This document shows, piece by piece, positions 6,487 to 13,029 of a DNA stretch of 20,214 nucleotides. Below the pieces are notes generated by a model, which was given only the letters and a program-made list of their open reading frames with translations, was not told where the DNA came from and did no database searches. The position numbers and the translations under genes are program-made. Every line of letters starts with the position of its first letter. The stretch's first letter is position 1. The stretch comes from a virus. The stretch spans positions 1 to 20,214 of IMG/VR virus record IMGVR_UViG_3300036845_000531. The stretch is one strand, 5' to 3'.

Positions 6487-6587
6487 CGCAGGACCAGCCA
6501 GACAGCGAGGCCGAGAACAGCGGCGATGATCAGGAGGACAGCGACCACCCGGAGCCAGTCGAGGGAAGTCCCGGCCGACGCGCCCAT
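6483..6587 (-). CDS. Single-pass membrane microprotein (34 aa)
   Basis: The gene encodes 34 residues with a polar N-terminus (MGASAGTSLDW) and one clear transmembrane helix (about 12-33, including VVAVLLIIAAVLGLAVWLVL). The ATG shares one base with the stop of the 70-aa upstream gene, and its own TGA overlaps the next ATG. The coupling at both ends supports a real gene despite its size. Function is unknown. It is one of two membrane microproteins between the polymerase and the resolvase. Confidence 0.5.
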   Translation of the reverse strand: MGASAGTSLDWLRVVAVLLIIAAVLGLAVWLVLR

Positions 6588-6799
6588 CAGAGACGGCCGA
6601 GTCGCCTGGGAGGGGCAGAGTGACGGGACCACGACCGGGGGCACTTAAGGCAGATGTAGTGATCGATCCGGCGGGCCAGCAGATGGCGGTGTGGAATGAA
6701 GTAACGCCACCACGCGTACCGGCCGCCCCGGGTGGCCAGGACTACGGCGGTAGCGGCGGTGAAGACAGCAGCCGGAATCAGGACGTCGGTAGAAGTCAC
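6587..6799 (-). CDS. Small membrane protein with basic C-terminus (70 aa)
   Basis: The gene encodes 70 residues. An N-terminal hydrophobic segment (about 5-22, VLIPAAVFTAATAVVLA) is followed by a basic, aromatic and Cys-containing tail (YICLKCPRSWSRH, with CxxC). The likely topology is an N-terminal anchor with a cytoplasmic tail that might bind metal. The start is a GTG at 6797-6799 overlapping the polymerase stop as GTGA. No family is recognised. It lies directly behind the polymerase gene, so it should be made in coupled fashion with it. Confidence 0.55.
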   Translation of the reverse strand: MTSTDVLIPAAVFTAATAVVLATRGGRYAWWRYFIPHRHLLARRIDHYICLKCPRSWSRHSAPPRRLGRL

Positions 6800-8802
6800 G
6801 CGGCAACCTCCTCGAAGTAGGCCGAGGAGCCGAAACGCTTAACGTCGGCCTTGAACGGGACAGGGGAGAACAGGTTAGAGAAGGTAGAGACGATGGCCGA
6901 GGACATAGCCGGAACGACGCCCTCCACGTCTGTGACAGGTATACGGCACACGAGGGAGTCGTGGATCTGGAGCAGGAGCAGGCCAGGATACTCGCGGTCG
7001 AAACGGACCATAGTGATGCGCATGCCCTCGGAGACGTCGCCCTGGACCCGCTGGTTGAACGCCTTGTGGACCGGCTCGTAGTCTGCGAACTTCCGGACCT
7101 TGCCGGTGCACAGGCGGACGAAGCCAGACTCGGTGGCCATCTGCGAGAAGGTCCAGAGGGCACGGGCAAAGGCAGGGAAGGCGTTCTTGTAGTCGGAGAT
7201 CCACTCGCGGCACTGGTCGACCGAGTAGTCGTAGCCGGTGAACTTTAGGATCTGGGTCCGGAGACCGCCAGCGCCGATGCCGTACAGGATGCCGAGGTTG
7301 CAGCGCTTAGCGACCTGGCGGTAACGCTCCCACTCGGCCATCAGCTTGGCGTCAGCCACGGACTTGTCAGGAAAGAACATCAGCTTGCAGGCGGCGTCGT
7401 GCGAGTCAACACCAGCGCGGAGGGCGCGTAGCATCGACTTCTCCTGAGCAACCTTGGTGGCTACCCGGATCTCGGCCTGGGATGCGTCAGCTTCCCAGTG
7501 CTCGTAGCCGTCATCGTTGCCAAGGAAAGATCGGATAGGCTCGATGCCGGGAGGGATCTGGTAGTCGTGGGGCAGAGCCTGAGCCTGGAAACGTTCCACA
7601 GAGAGACGACCTGAGACGACTCGTCCCTGACGATGAGTAGTCCGGAGACGCCCATCGGGTCCAGCAAGAGCGGGGAAGGCGGCGTACCACTTGGACCGGG
7701 CACTGGACAGCTCCTGGTAGTGGGCGTACTCGGAAGCACCGGGGGCACCGGCCTTGATCAGGCGGCCGATGACCTCCTCGTCGACCTGAGGATTGGCGTG
7801 GGAGGTGATCTTGTCGGAGTAGGGGAGGTAGCCGAGGCCGCCGTCCTTGGGTGCACCGAAGAAGTATTTGATGGCGGAGGGGGAAGTAGGGCGGCCAGTG
7901 CCGCCCTTGAAGGGGACAGCAGCGGCAGCGTCCTGGATGAGGGAGTCCAGCTTGGACAGCTCACGGCGGCAGCCGGGGGCGTCAAAGCCCACTCCTCGGA
8001 CCTCCATCCCGTAGAGGGTCCGGAGGAGGGCGAACTCCTCCTCGCAGCGGATCAGGGTCTGGTCGTTAAGCTGGGACTGCTGGTACTCGTAGAGCAGGTA
8101 GGTAAGCTGGGCATCGCGGGCCGCGTAGGGGCCGAGGATGAACCATGGAATCAGGTCAAAGCGGGGATCGGTGCGAGGACCTTTCCAGGGGCCGAGGGCC
8201 TCCTGCTCGGCGGCCTCGTCGCCCTCCTCTATGCCGAGGGCCTTGCCGATGTGAAGGCGGACGGCGGTGTCCTTGAGGCCGATCGGGTAGCCGGGCCAGA
8301 GCTGGCCAGAAGCGAGCATCGAGTCCCACACGAGGGCGGGCATGAGGTTGACGTGGCCGCCGTCCCACGGCGGATGGGGAGACTGGAACTCGCAGTTGCC
8401 GCCGTGAGGGCGGTCGCGCTGGCCCGCGTAGAACTGGAGGGAGTCGTGCTTGCCGTTGTGCATGATGAGCTGTTGCCGGGACAGCCAGGACACCAGGCGA
8501 TCCCAGGCAAGGAAGGAACGGTTAGGGGCCGAGTAGAGCTGGGCAGGAGTAAGGTCGGGGTAGGCAGCAGCCCACTTGGCAAGGCGACGAGAGTGGGTGG
8601 CGGGGATCTGCTTCGGACCGCAGGGCAGGCAGGTGAAGTCGGATCCCTGGTCGAACGGGACAGCGATCGACACAAGGTCAGAAGAGGCAGGGTCCCGCCA
8701 CGCGGCGGAGACAACGCTAATGCGAGCACCGTCGTCGTTGAACAGGCCGGACGACTCGGAGTCGAGAGCGACCAGGAGTCCGGAGACGGGCGGCAGCTTC
8801 AT
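6796..8802 (-). CDS. Family A DNA polymerase with 3'-5' exonuclease (DpoZ candidate)
   Basis: The gene encodes 668 residues. The N-terminal DnaQ-type exonuclease has Exo I (LDSESSG, Asp14 and Glu16), Exo II (HNGKHD, Asp120) and Exo III (YAARD, Asp230), so proofreading looks intact. The polymerase domain has motif A DASQAEIRV (Asp439), motif B RQVAKRCNLGILYG (Arg495, Lys499, Tyr507) and motif C QIHDSL (His614, Asp615). Motif C in PolA is usually HDE; here Glu is Ser616. There is no 5'-3' exonuclease domain, as in other phage PolA enzymes. In Z-genome phages a related enzyme, DpoZ, favours dZTP over dATP. The candidate name here rests on the nearby purZ-like gene. The ATG at 8800-8802 overlaps the upstream stop (TGATG). 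Confidence 0.93.
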   Translation of the reverse strand: MKLPPVSGLLVALDSESSGLFNDDGARISVVSAAWRDPASSDLVSIAVPFDQGSDFTCLPCGPKQIPATHSRRLAKWAAAYPDLTPAQLYSAPNRSFLAWDRLVSWLSRQQLIMHNGKHDSLQFYAGQRDRPHGGNCEFQSPHPPWDGGHVNLMPALVWDSMLASGQLWPGYPIGLKDTAVRLHIGKALGIEEGDEAAEQEALGPWKGPRTDPRFDLIPWFILGPYAARDAQLTYLLYEYQQSQLNDQTLIRCEEEFALLRTLYGMEVRGVGFDAPGCRRELSKLDSLIQDAAAAVPFKGGTGRPTSPSAIKYFFGAPKDGGLGYLPYSDKITSHANPQVDEEVIGRLIKAGAPGASEYAHYQELSSARSKWYAAFPALAGPDGRLRTTHRQGRVVSGRLSVERFQAQALPHDYQIPPGIEPIRSFLGNDDGYEHWEADASQAEIRVATKVAQEKSMLRALRAGVDSHDAACKLMFFPDKSVADAKLMAEWERYRQVAKRCNLGILYGIGAGGLRTQILKFTGYDYSVDQCREWISDYKNAFPAFARALWTFSQMATESGFVRLCTGKVRKFADYEPVHKAFNQRVQGDVSEGMRITMVRFDREYPGLLLLQIHDSLVCRIPVTDVEGVVPAMSSAIVSTFSNLFSPVPFKADVKRFGSSAYFEEVAA

Positions 8803-9143
8803 CAGGCGCAGTCCGCCGGGGCGGCGTTGTGGTGAGGGCAGTCGCAACCGTAGTCGCAGCGGTCGGGGCGACAGTGAACGAGGTGGAGGTGCCAGCCGGT
8901 CTTGCCGCCCCACTTGCCCGTAACGGGCCACCAGACAGGCACCGGATCGGTCTGGCGGACCTCGGTAACGGCGAGACCCGGCTCAGCGGGAACGCACCAG
9001 CGATCGAGCGACTCGGCGGCCAGGCGGGTGGCCTCCAGCTCGTCGTAGAAGACGCCGACAACGCTGGCCGGACGACTGGCGATCGTGAACGCGTCGGACA
9101 GGGACCTGGCCTGGTGGCGCTCCAGGACTACGTAGACGGTCAT
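8802..9143 (-). CDS. Hypothetical protein with C-terminal Cys/His cluster (113 aa)
   Basis: The gene encodes 113 residues. The N-terminal half (VYVVLERHQARSLSDAFTIA; GVFYDELEATRLAAESLDRW) looks like a small alpha/beta domain that begins with a beta strand. The C-terminus is rich in Cys and His (HLHLVHCRPDRCDYGCDCPH) and probably binds zinc. No family is recognised. The gene is coupled at both ends by TGATG overlaps, to the YiiX-like gene before it and the polymerase after it. Its place just before the polymerase suggests a replication-linked or regulatory role, but nothing in the sequence confirms that. Confidence 0.62.
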   Translation of the reverse strand: MTVYVVLERHQARSLSDAFTIASRPASVVGVFYDELEATRLAAESLDRWCVPAEPGLAVTEVRQTDPVPVWWPVTGKWGGKTGWHLHLVHCRPDRCDYGCDCPHHNAAPADCA

Positions 9144-9727
9144 CAGACCCAGCCCTTGAAAATGGCGTAGTCCTCCAGCATGGCCGGGGAGATCAGGTTG
9201 ACGTCGTAGCCGGGCTTCATGCTGATGAGGTCCCAGGAGAAGACCAGACCGGCGTAGGTCAGCTCGTCGTAGACGTCGGCGGAGCAGACTCGCCAGGTGT
9301 CCTGCTTGAACACAGGGTCGAGCTGCTCGCCTGTGCGGAGGCCGGTTACCTCAAGGCCGAAGCCCATGTAGGCCATGTAGTCGTAAGGGGTGCCGACCAG
9401 GGCGTGGGCACGGGCCACCACGTCGAGCTGGGCCTTAGCGATCATGGCCGGGGTGACAACGGCAGGCCGGGACTTCCAGCTTGCCGGGTCGAGGAGAAGC
9501 TGGTCCCACATCTTGTAGAACCAGATCGTGTCGTCGTGGGACATGGCGGAGGCAATGCGGGTGCAGGGCGCGGTGCCCTCGACGATCTGGCCCTGGCCGA
9601 TCGAGGTGACGATGTGACCGGCCCAGGACTGGGTAGCCATGCGGATAGCTGCACCGGCCATCCCGGAGCCGTGGCAGACGCCGGGAGTACCGGGAGGGAC
9701 GCGGGAAAGATCAACGTTCTGAGGCAT
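9143..9727 (-). CDS. YiiX/permuted NlpC-P60-like papain-fold protein
   Basis: The gene encodes 194 residues with the order of motifs expected for the circularly permuted NlpC/P60 (YiiX/LRAT-like) superfamily. His38 (SWAGHIVTSIG) and Glu50 (QIVEG) lie in the N-terminal half. A central segment GTPYDYMAYMGFGLE follows, and the nucleophile candidate Cys148 (WRVCSADVYDEL) opens a helix. Such proteins are amidases, peptidases or acyltransferases acting on peptidoglycan or lipids. No signal peptide is visible, so a phage product would need holin release or virion packaging. The ATG at 9725-9727 has AAGGA upstream. The gene follows the strong 9747-9783 hairpin and couples to the next gene by TGATG. 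The specific substrate is unknown. Confidence 0.68.
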   Translation of the reverse strand: MPQNVDLSRVPPGTPGVCHGSGMAGAAIRMATQSWAGHIVTSIGQGQIVEGTAPCTRIASAMSHDDTIWFYKMWDQLLLDPASWKSRPAVVTPAMIAKAQLDVVARAHALVGTPYDYMAYMGFGLEVTGLRTGEQLDPVFKQDTWRVCSADVYDELTYAGLVFSWDLISMKPGYDVNLISPAMLEDYAIFKGWV

Positions 9728-9746
9728 CAGGAGATCCTTACTAGAG

Positions 9747-9783
9747 GGGCCGCCCGTGGCGGGATGAGCGCCACGGGCGGCCC
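9747..9783 (-). terminator. Terminator after the secreted lectin-like gene
   Basis: A 15-bp perfect stem (9747-9761 with 9769-9783; half-site GGGCCGCCCGTGGCG) closes a seven-base loop. It lies about 30 bases after the stop of the secreted protein gene in the leftward direction and isolates that gene from the replication run that follows. No U-run is present, as is common for GC-rich genomes. Confidence 0.8.
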
Positions 9784-9811
9784 TGCCATTGTACCTGCCG
9801 TCAGGCGGGGG

Positions 9812-10840
9812 CTAGAAGGAGATGAGGTTCCAGCGGACGTTGTTGAGAGTGCCGAAGGAGGGGGTTCCGAGAGCCGGAACGAACGGGCCTCGCTGGTACA
9901 GGCCGACCAGGAGGGAACTGGCGGAGAGACGGAGCAGGCCGCCGGACTGGAACAGCATGGGCGAGGGGGAAGAGGTCAGGGAAAGCTGGGCGTTGGAGCC
10001 GTTGTCCCGGACCGCCTTGCCGGTCTGGACGGAGACGAGAGCGTGGGTGCCGTCGGAGTAGGTGACGTTGACCCAGCGGAGGGAGGCGTAGACCAGCGCC
10101 TGGCAGGCGAAGGTCGAGAGGAGGCCGTTGGCCTGGTTCTCGTTCAGGCACTGGCCGGTCGCGCGGTTCTGGACCTGGAACGGAGCGGAGGTGGCGACGG
10201 CGCAGTAGACCGTGCCGGTGATGTTACCGGCGGACGAGTCGGTGCCGTCGCCGTTCGCGGACGAGTCGGTCCAGTGCTCGCACACGGAGGTGTAGGTCCA
10301 GGAGTAGGCCCCGCCGGAGACGACCACAGAAGACGGAGTGGCGAACGCCTGGGTGAGCCAGTTGGTGGTGGAAACCGAGGGAGTGGCGTTGTGGTCGTCT
10401 TCGGTGGCCGGAACCGTGCCGGTCAGGGCGTCGGCCGAGGGCGCGAACGCGGTCAGGGAGTAGGTGCCGGAGAGCTGGCCGGTCAGCGCGTGGCTGATCT
10501 GGCCGCCGGACCCGGAGGGATCGCCAGCGGCAAGGATCGTGGTGAACGTGCCGGTGTCGGTGATGGTGGCGTCGTAGCAGTTGTCGGTCGAGGCGTTGAA
10601 GGCCGGGATCGAGGTGCAGTCGTTGGTGGGGGCGGTCGTGACGGAAAGCACGCGCTTCATGCTGTCGGAGGCCCAGACAGCGGGAGTGCCGTGGCCGTTG
10701 TCCGGCCGGTTCGAGATCTGGGTGGTGGCGGAAACGGTGGTGACAGCGGCGCTGGCGGAGACGGAAACGGCGAGCAAGCTGCCGAAGACCGTCGCGACCG
10801 TGGCGGCAAGGGCCGCGATGACGCGCTTGGTTCTGGACAT
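9812..10840 (-). CDS. Secreted protein with ricin-B/beta-trefoil-like C-terminus
   Basis: The gene encodes 342 residues. Residues 1-31 form a Sec signal peptide: basic MSRTKR, a hydrophobic core VIAALAATVATVFGSLLAV, and an ASA cleavage site. The mature protein is rich in Ser, Thr, Ala and Gly. The last 120 residues (QNRATGQCLNENQ with Cys231, then FACQ, and later repeated L-x-S/L strands) resemble a ricin-B-type carbohydrate-binding beta-trefoil. The middle part has several Cys (TNDCTS, DNCYD, SVCEHW) that may form disulfides outside the cell. The ATG at 10838-10840 has AGGAG upstream. The gene has its own divergent promoter region and a strong terminator, like a moron or lysogenic-conversion gene. 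A virion or cell-surface role is the alternative. No enzymatic motif is visible. Confidence 0.75.
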   Translation of the reverse strand: MSRTKRVIAALAATVATVFGSLLAVSVSASAAVTTVSATTQISNRPDNGHGTPAVWASDSMKRVLSVTTAPTNDCTSIPAFNASTDNCYDATITDTGTFTTILAAGDPSGSGGQISHALTGQLSGTYSLTAFAPSADALTGTVPATEDDHNATPSVSTTNWLTQAFATPSSVVVSGGAYSWTYTSVCEHWTDSSANGDGTDSSAGNITGTVYCAVATSAPFQVQNRATGQCLNENQANGLLSTFACQALVYASLRWVNVTYSDGTHALVSVQTGKAVRDNGSNAQLSLTSSPSPMLFQSGGLLRLSASSLLVGLYQRGPFVPALGTPSFGTLNNVRWNLISF

Positions 10841-10876
10841 CAAGGATCTCCTAGTCGATTGGACGATACGGAGAGA

Positions 10877-10906
10877 AGGATAGCAGACGGGTTGACAGAG
10901 AGACAA
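10877..10906 (-). promoter_or_regulatory. Divergent promoter candidate for the secreted protein gene
   Basis: On the minus strand TTGTCT (10901-10906) and TATCCT (10877-10882) are separated by 18 bases, and TGC before the -10 makes an extended -10. It overlaps the helicase promoter on the opposite strand: the GACAA element of that promoter is the TTGTC of this one. The two divergent units may therefore be regulated together. Confidence 0.5.
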
Positions 10907-10921
10907 GTCCGATGGTACGAT
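10892..10921 (+). promoter_or_regulatory. Promoter of the SF1 helicase unit
   Basis: TTGACA (10892-10897), an 18-base spacer containing GACAA at 10902-10906, and TACGAT (10916-10921) form a near-consensus sigma70-type promoter. The helicase ATG follows 38 bases after the -10, with AGGAGAGG as ribosome site. This is the best example of the shared element found at seven places in the window. Confidence 0.78.
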
Positions 10922-10958
10922 TTGAGGCATAAGGTGGAGACTAGGAGAGGGCAGGGCG

Positions 10959-12515
10959 ATGGAACCCAACAGCGAGCAGAGAGACATCGTGAGGGCGAGC
11001 AGGACGTCGAGGACGATGGTCGTGGACGCGCTCGCGGGGACGGGCAAGACCAGCACACTGGAGCTGGTCGGCGGAGCGAACCCGTACACGCAGTTCCTGT
11101 ACGTGGCGTTCAACCGGGCAGTGAAGGACGAGGCTGAGGCCAGGTTCCCGGGCAACGTGCGGTGCAAGACCTCCCACGGCATGGTCTTCATGCAGTACGG
11201 GAAGCGGTATGGCCACCGGCTCAACGCGCCCAGGGTGCCCAGCAGGCGGGCGGCATCGATCCTGGGACTCAGGGACGTGCGGGCCGAGTTCTGCGTGAGC
11301 TGCAACGAGGCAACGCAGGACGGGTACACGTGGGCTGCAGCCGAGGTGGACGCGGGGCGGGGCAGCGACTGGCACCTGTCGACGGACGCGGAGCAGCCGA
11401 AGAGCCACCAGGGCCACGCGGTGATGGCGGAGACGCTGGAGCCGGTGACGGTGGCCAACCTGGTGATGCGGACCGTGGACCGGTTCTGCCACAGCGCGGA
11501 CCGGAAGATGACGACCTGGCACGTGCCGTTTGCCAAGGGGGTGGACCCCAGGCTGATGCCAGCGATCCGGCAGGCCGTTCTCCCCCACGCGCAGGACGCG
11601 TGGACGGACATGCTGCAGGCGAACGGGCAACTGAGGTTCAGCCACGACGTCTACCTGAAGATGGCGCAGCTCGACGGGTGGCGGTGCAAGGAGGGAACGG
11701 TGCTGCTGGACGAGGCGCAGGACACGAACCCGTGCCTGAGCAGCATGTTCAAGAACATGACCGGGAAGAGGCTGTTCCTGGTCGGGGACCCCAACCAGGC
11801 GATCTACGAGTGGAGGGGTGCCAAGGACGCGATGGAGGAGTTCGAGACCGAGACCCGGCTGAGCCTGACCGGCAGCTACCGGTTCGGTCCGGCGATCGCG
11901 GAAGAGGCCAACCTGTGGCTGGGCATGCTGGGCACCGACCTGAGGCTGAGGGGCTGGAAGAAGCGCGACTCCCACGTGGTGGAGCGGATCGAGGACCCCG
12001 ATGCGATCCTGACCCGGAGCAACGCCGGGGCGATCGTCGAGACGATGGAGCAACTGGAGCGGGGCAAGAAGGTCGCGATCGTGGGCGGGGGCAAGGACAT
12101 CGAGGCCCTGGCGAGGGCGGCCCAGGACCTGCAGGCCGGGCGGAAGAGCGACCACCCGGAACTGGTCGTGTTCGAGAGCTGGACCGACGTGCAGCGGTAC
12201 TGCAAGGAAGAGCCTGAGGACGCGGGGACGCTGGTGCCGCTGGTCCGGGCGATCGACTCCCACGGTCCGCAGGCGATCATGGCCATGACCAGGCAGCTCG
12301 TGGACGAGTCGAACGCCGACGTGACCGTGAGCACGGCGCACAAGGCCAAGGGGCGGCAGTGGGGCAAGGTCAGGATCGGCGGGGACTTCCCTCCGCCCAA
12401 AGAAGGGGAGCCGCAGGAGAAGGAAGAGCTGAGGCTGGCGTACGTGGCCGTGACCCGGGCAATGTTCGAGCTGGACAAGGGCAGCCTGGACTACGCGACA
12501 GGAGTGGCAGCGTGA
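10959..12515 (+). CDS. UvrD/Rep-like superfamily 1 DNA helicase
   Basis: The gene encodes 518 residues with the SF1A helicase motifs in order: Q motif (EPNSEQRDIV), Walker A AGTGKT (26-31), Ia (YVAFNRAVKDEA), motif II LLDEAQDTNP (Asp251-Glu252), motif III (FLVGDPNQAIYEWRGA), motif IV (GSYRFGPAIAEEAN), motif V (STAHKAKGRQWGKV) and motif VI (RLAYVAVTRA). It should unwind DNA 3'-5' using ATP and may act in phage replication or recombination. At about 518 residues it is shorter than UvrD (about 720), with reduced 1B/2B regions, like other phage and Fbh1-like helicases. The ATG is preceded by AGGAGAGG and a strong promoter. It starts the rightward unit and couples by TGATG to the next gene. Confidence 0.93.
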   Translation: MEPNSEQRDIVRASRTSRTMVVDALAGTGKTSTLELVGGANPYTQFLYVAFNRAVKDEAEARFPGNVRCKTSHGMVFMQYGKRYGHRLNAPRVPSRRAASILGLRDVRAEFCVSCNEATQDGYTWAAAEVDAGRGSDWHLSTDAEQPKSHQGHAVMAETLEPVTVANLVMRTVDRFCHSADRKMTTWHVPFAKGVDPRLMPAIRQAVLPHAQDAWTDMLQANGQLRFSHDVYLKMAQLDGWRCKEGTVLLDEAQDTNPCLSSMFKNMTGKRLFLVGDPNQAIYEWRGAKDAMEEFETETRLSLTGSYRFGPAIAEEANLWLGMLGTDLRLRGWKKRDSHVVERIEDPDAILTRSNAGAIVETMEQLERGKKVAIVGGGKDIEALARAAQDLQAGRKSDHPELVVFESWTDVQRYCKEEPEDAGTLVPLVRAIDSHGPQAIMAMTRQLVDESNADVTVSTAHKAKGRQWGKVRIGGDFPPPKEGEPQEKEELRLAYVAVTRAMFELDKGSLDYATGVAA

Positions 12516-12790
12516 TGAGGACGATAGTGACCGGGGTCCCGGCCGGACTGGACCCCGGCAGGCCGCAGCGGATGAGGTTCCTGCGGATGCACCAGGACGC
12601 AGAGGGGATGGTGGCAGTGTACGAGTGGTTGCCGCCGGAGCCGCAGACGACTACGCTGAGGGTGACAGTAACAACGCAGGGCGAGGACCGGCTGCTCCAC
12701 CAGGAGGACGTGGAGAGGGTTACCCGGGCGCTAAGCCACTCGGGGTCCGACGCAACGTGGGAGATGGAAGGAGGTGGGGACGATGGCTAA
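12515..12790 (+). CDS. Hypothetical protein (91 aa)
   Basis: The gene encodes 91 residues beginning MRTIVTGVPAGLDPGRPQRM. The pattern of short strands (FLRMHQDAEGMVAVYEWL; TTLRVTVTTQG) followed by a helix (EDVERVTRALSHSG) suggests a small alpha/beta domain. No family is recognised. The ATG shares its A with the helicase TGA (TGATG), so translation is coupled to the helicase. It overlaps the next small gene by eight bases, and its 3' end carries that gene's strong ribosome site (GGAGGTG). The coupling suggests a helicase accessory role, but this is inference. Confidence 0.6.
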   Translation: MRTIVTGVPAGLDPGRPQRMRFLRMHQDAEGMVAVYEWLPPEPQTTTLRVTVTTQGEDRLLHQEDVERVTRALSHSGSDATWEMEGGGDDG

Positions 12791-12890
12791 GTGCATCCAG
12801 TGCATGGGGCCTGGCGGGCAAGCCAAGCTGGGCGGACTGTGCAAGCGGTGCGCGCCGATCCGGCGGGCGATGCGCTGGCTCGGCCGGTAA
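12783..12890 (+). CDS. Zinc-ribbon microprotein (35 aa)
   Basis: The gene encodes 35 residues with two CxxC knuckles, Cys4-x2-Cys7 and Cys20-x2-Cys23, and a basic C-terminus (RRAMRWLGR). This is a minimal zinc ribbon, as seen in many tiny phage proteins that bind nucleic acid or RNA polymerase. The ATG at 12783 has a near-perfect ribosome site (GGAGGTG) seven bases upstream, which argues strongly that it is translated. It is the last gene before a terminator hairpin, so it belongs to the helicase unit. Confidence 0.6.
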   Translation: MAKCIQCMGPGGQAKLGGLCKRCAPIRRAMRWLGR

Positions 12891-12895
12891 GGACA

Positions 12896-12931
12896 GAGGC
12901 CCCCGGATCAGAGTCTGCGGCCGGGGGCCTC
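12896..12931 (+). terminator. Terminator of the helicase unit
   Basis: An 11-bp perfect stem (12896-12906 with 12921-12931; GAGGCCCCCGG) surrounds a 14-base loop and begins six bases after the stop codon of the 35-aa gene. A promoter for the next gene starts 16 bases later. Confidence 0.75.
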
Positions 12932-12946
12932 GTCGTGGGCGGGGAG

Positions 12947-12976
12947 TTGACAAGAGGACACAAAGGTGGTTTACTG
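12947..12976 (+). promoter_or_regulatory. Promoter-like element upstream of the DUF2786-like gene
   Basis: TTGACA (12947-12952) is followed by AGAG-GACAC, the same arrangement as the other elements, and by TTTACT/TTACTG at 12970-12976 as a weak -10. It lies between a terminator and a gene start at 13030, so a promoter is needed here. Confidence 0.6.
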
Positions 12977-13029
12977 GGGGGACGAGGGGACGCGAGGCGC
13001 GGACCCCGGAGCCGAGAGGAAACGGCAAA

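Noticed and set aside
7633-8835. A 400-codon open frame antisense to the polymerase
   Set aside because: The polymerase motifs are complete on the minus strand; the plus-strand product is Gly/Val/Glu-rich and has no motif.
9404-11137. A 577-codon open frame on the plus strand
   Set aside because: It is rich in Gly, Arg, Ala and Asp without domains and lies antisense to two well-supported genes, one with a signal peptide. It is a shadow produced by GC-rich codon bias.
10941-12341. A 466-codon open frame antisense to the helicase
   Set aside because: The helicase has all SF1 motifs in order; the antisense product is low-complexity His/Arg/Pro-rich.
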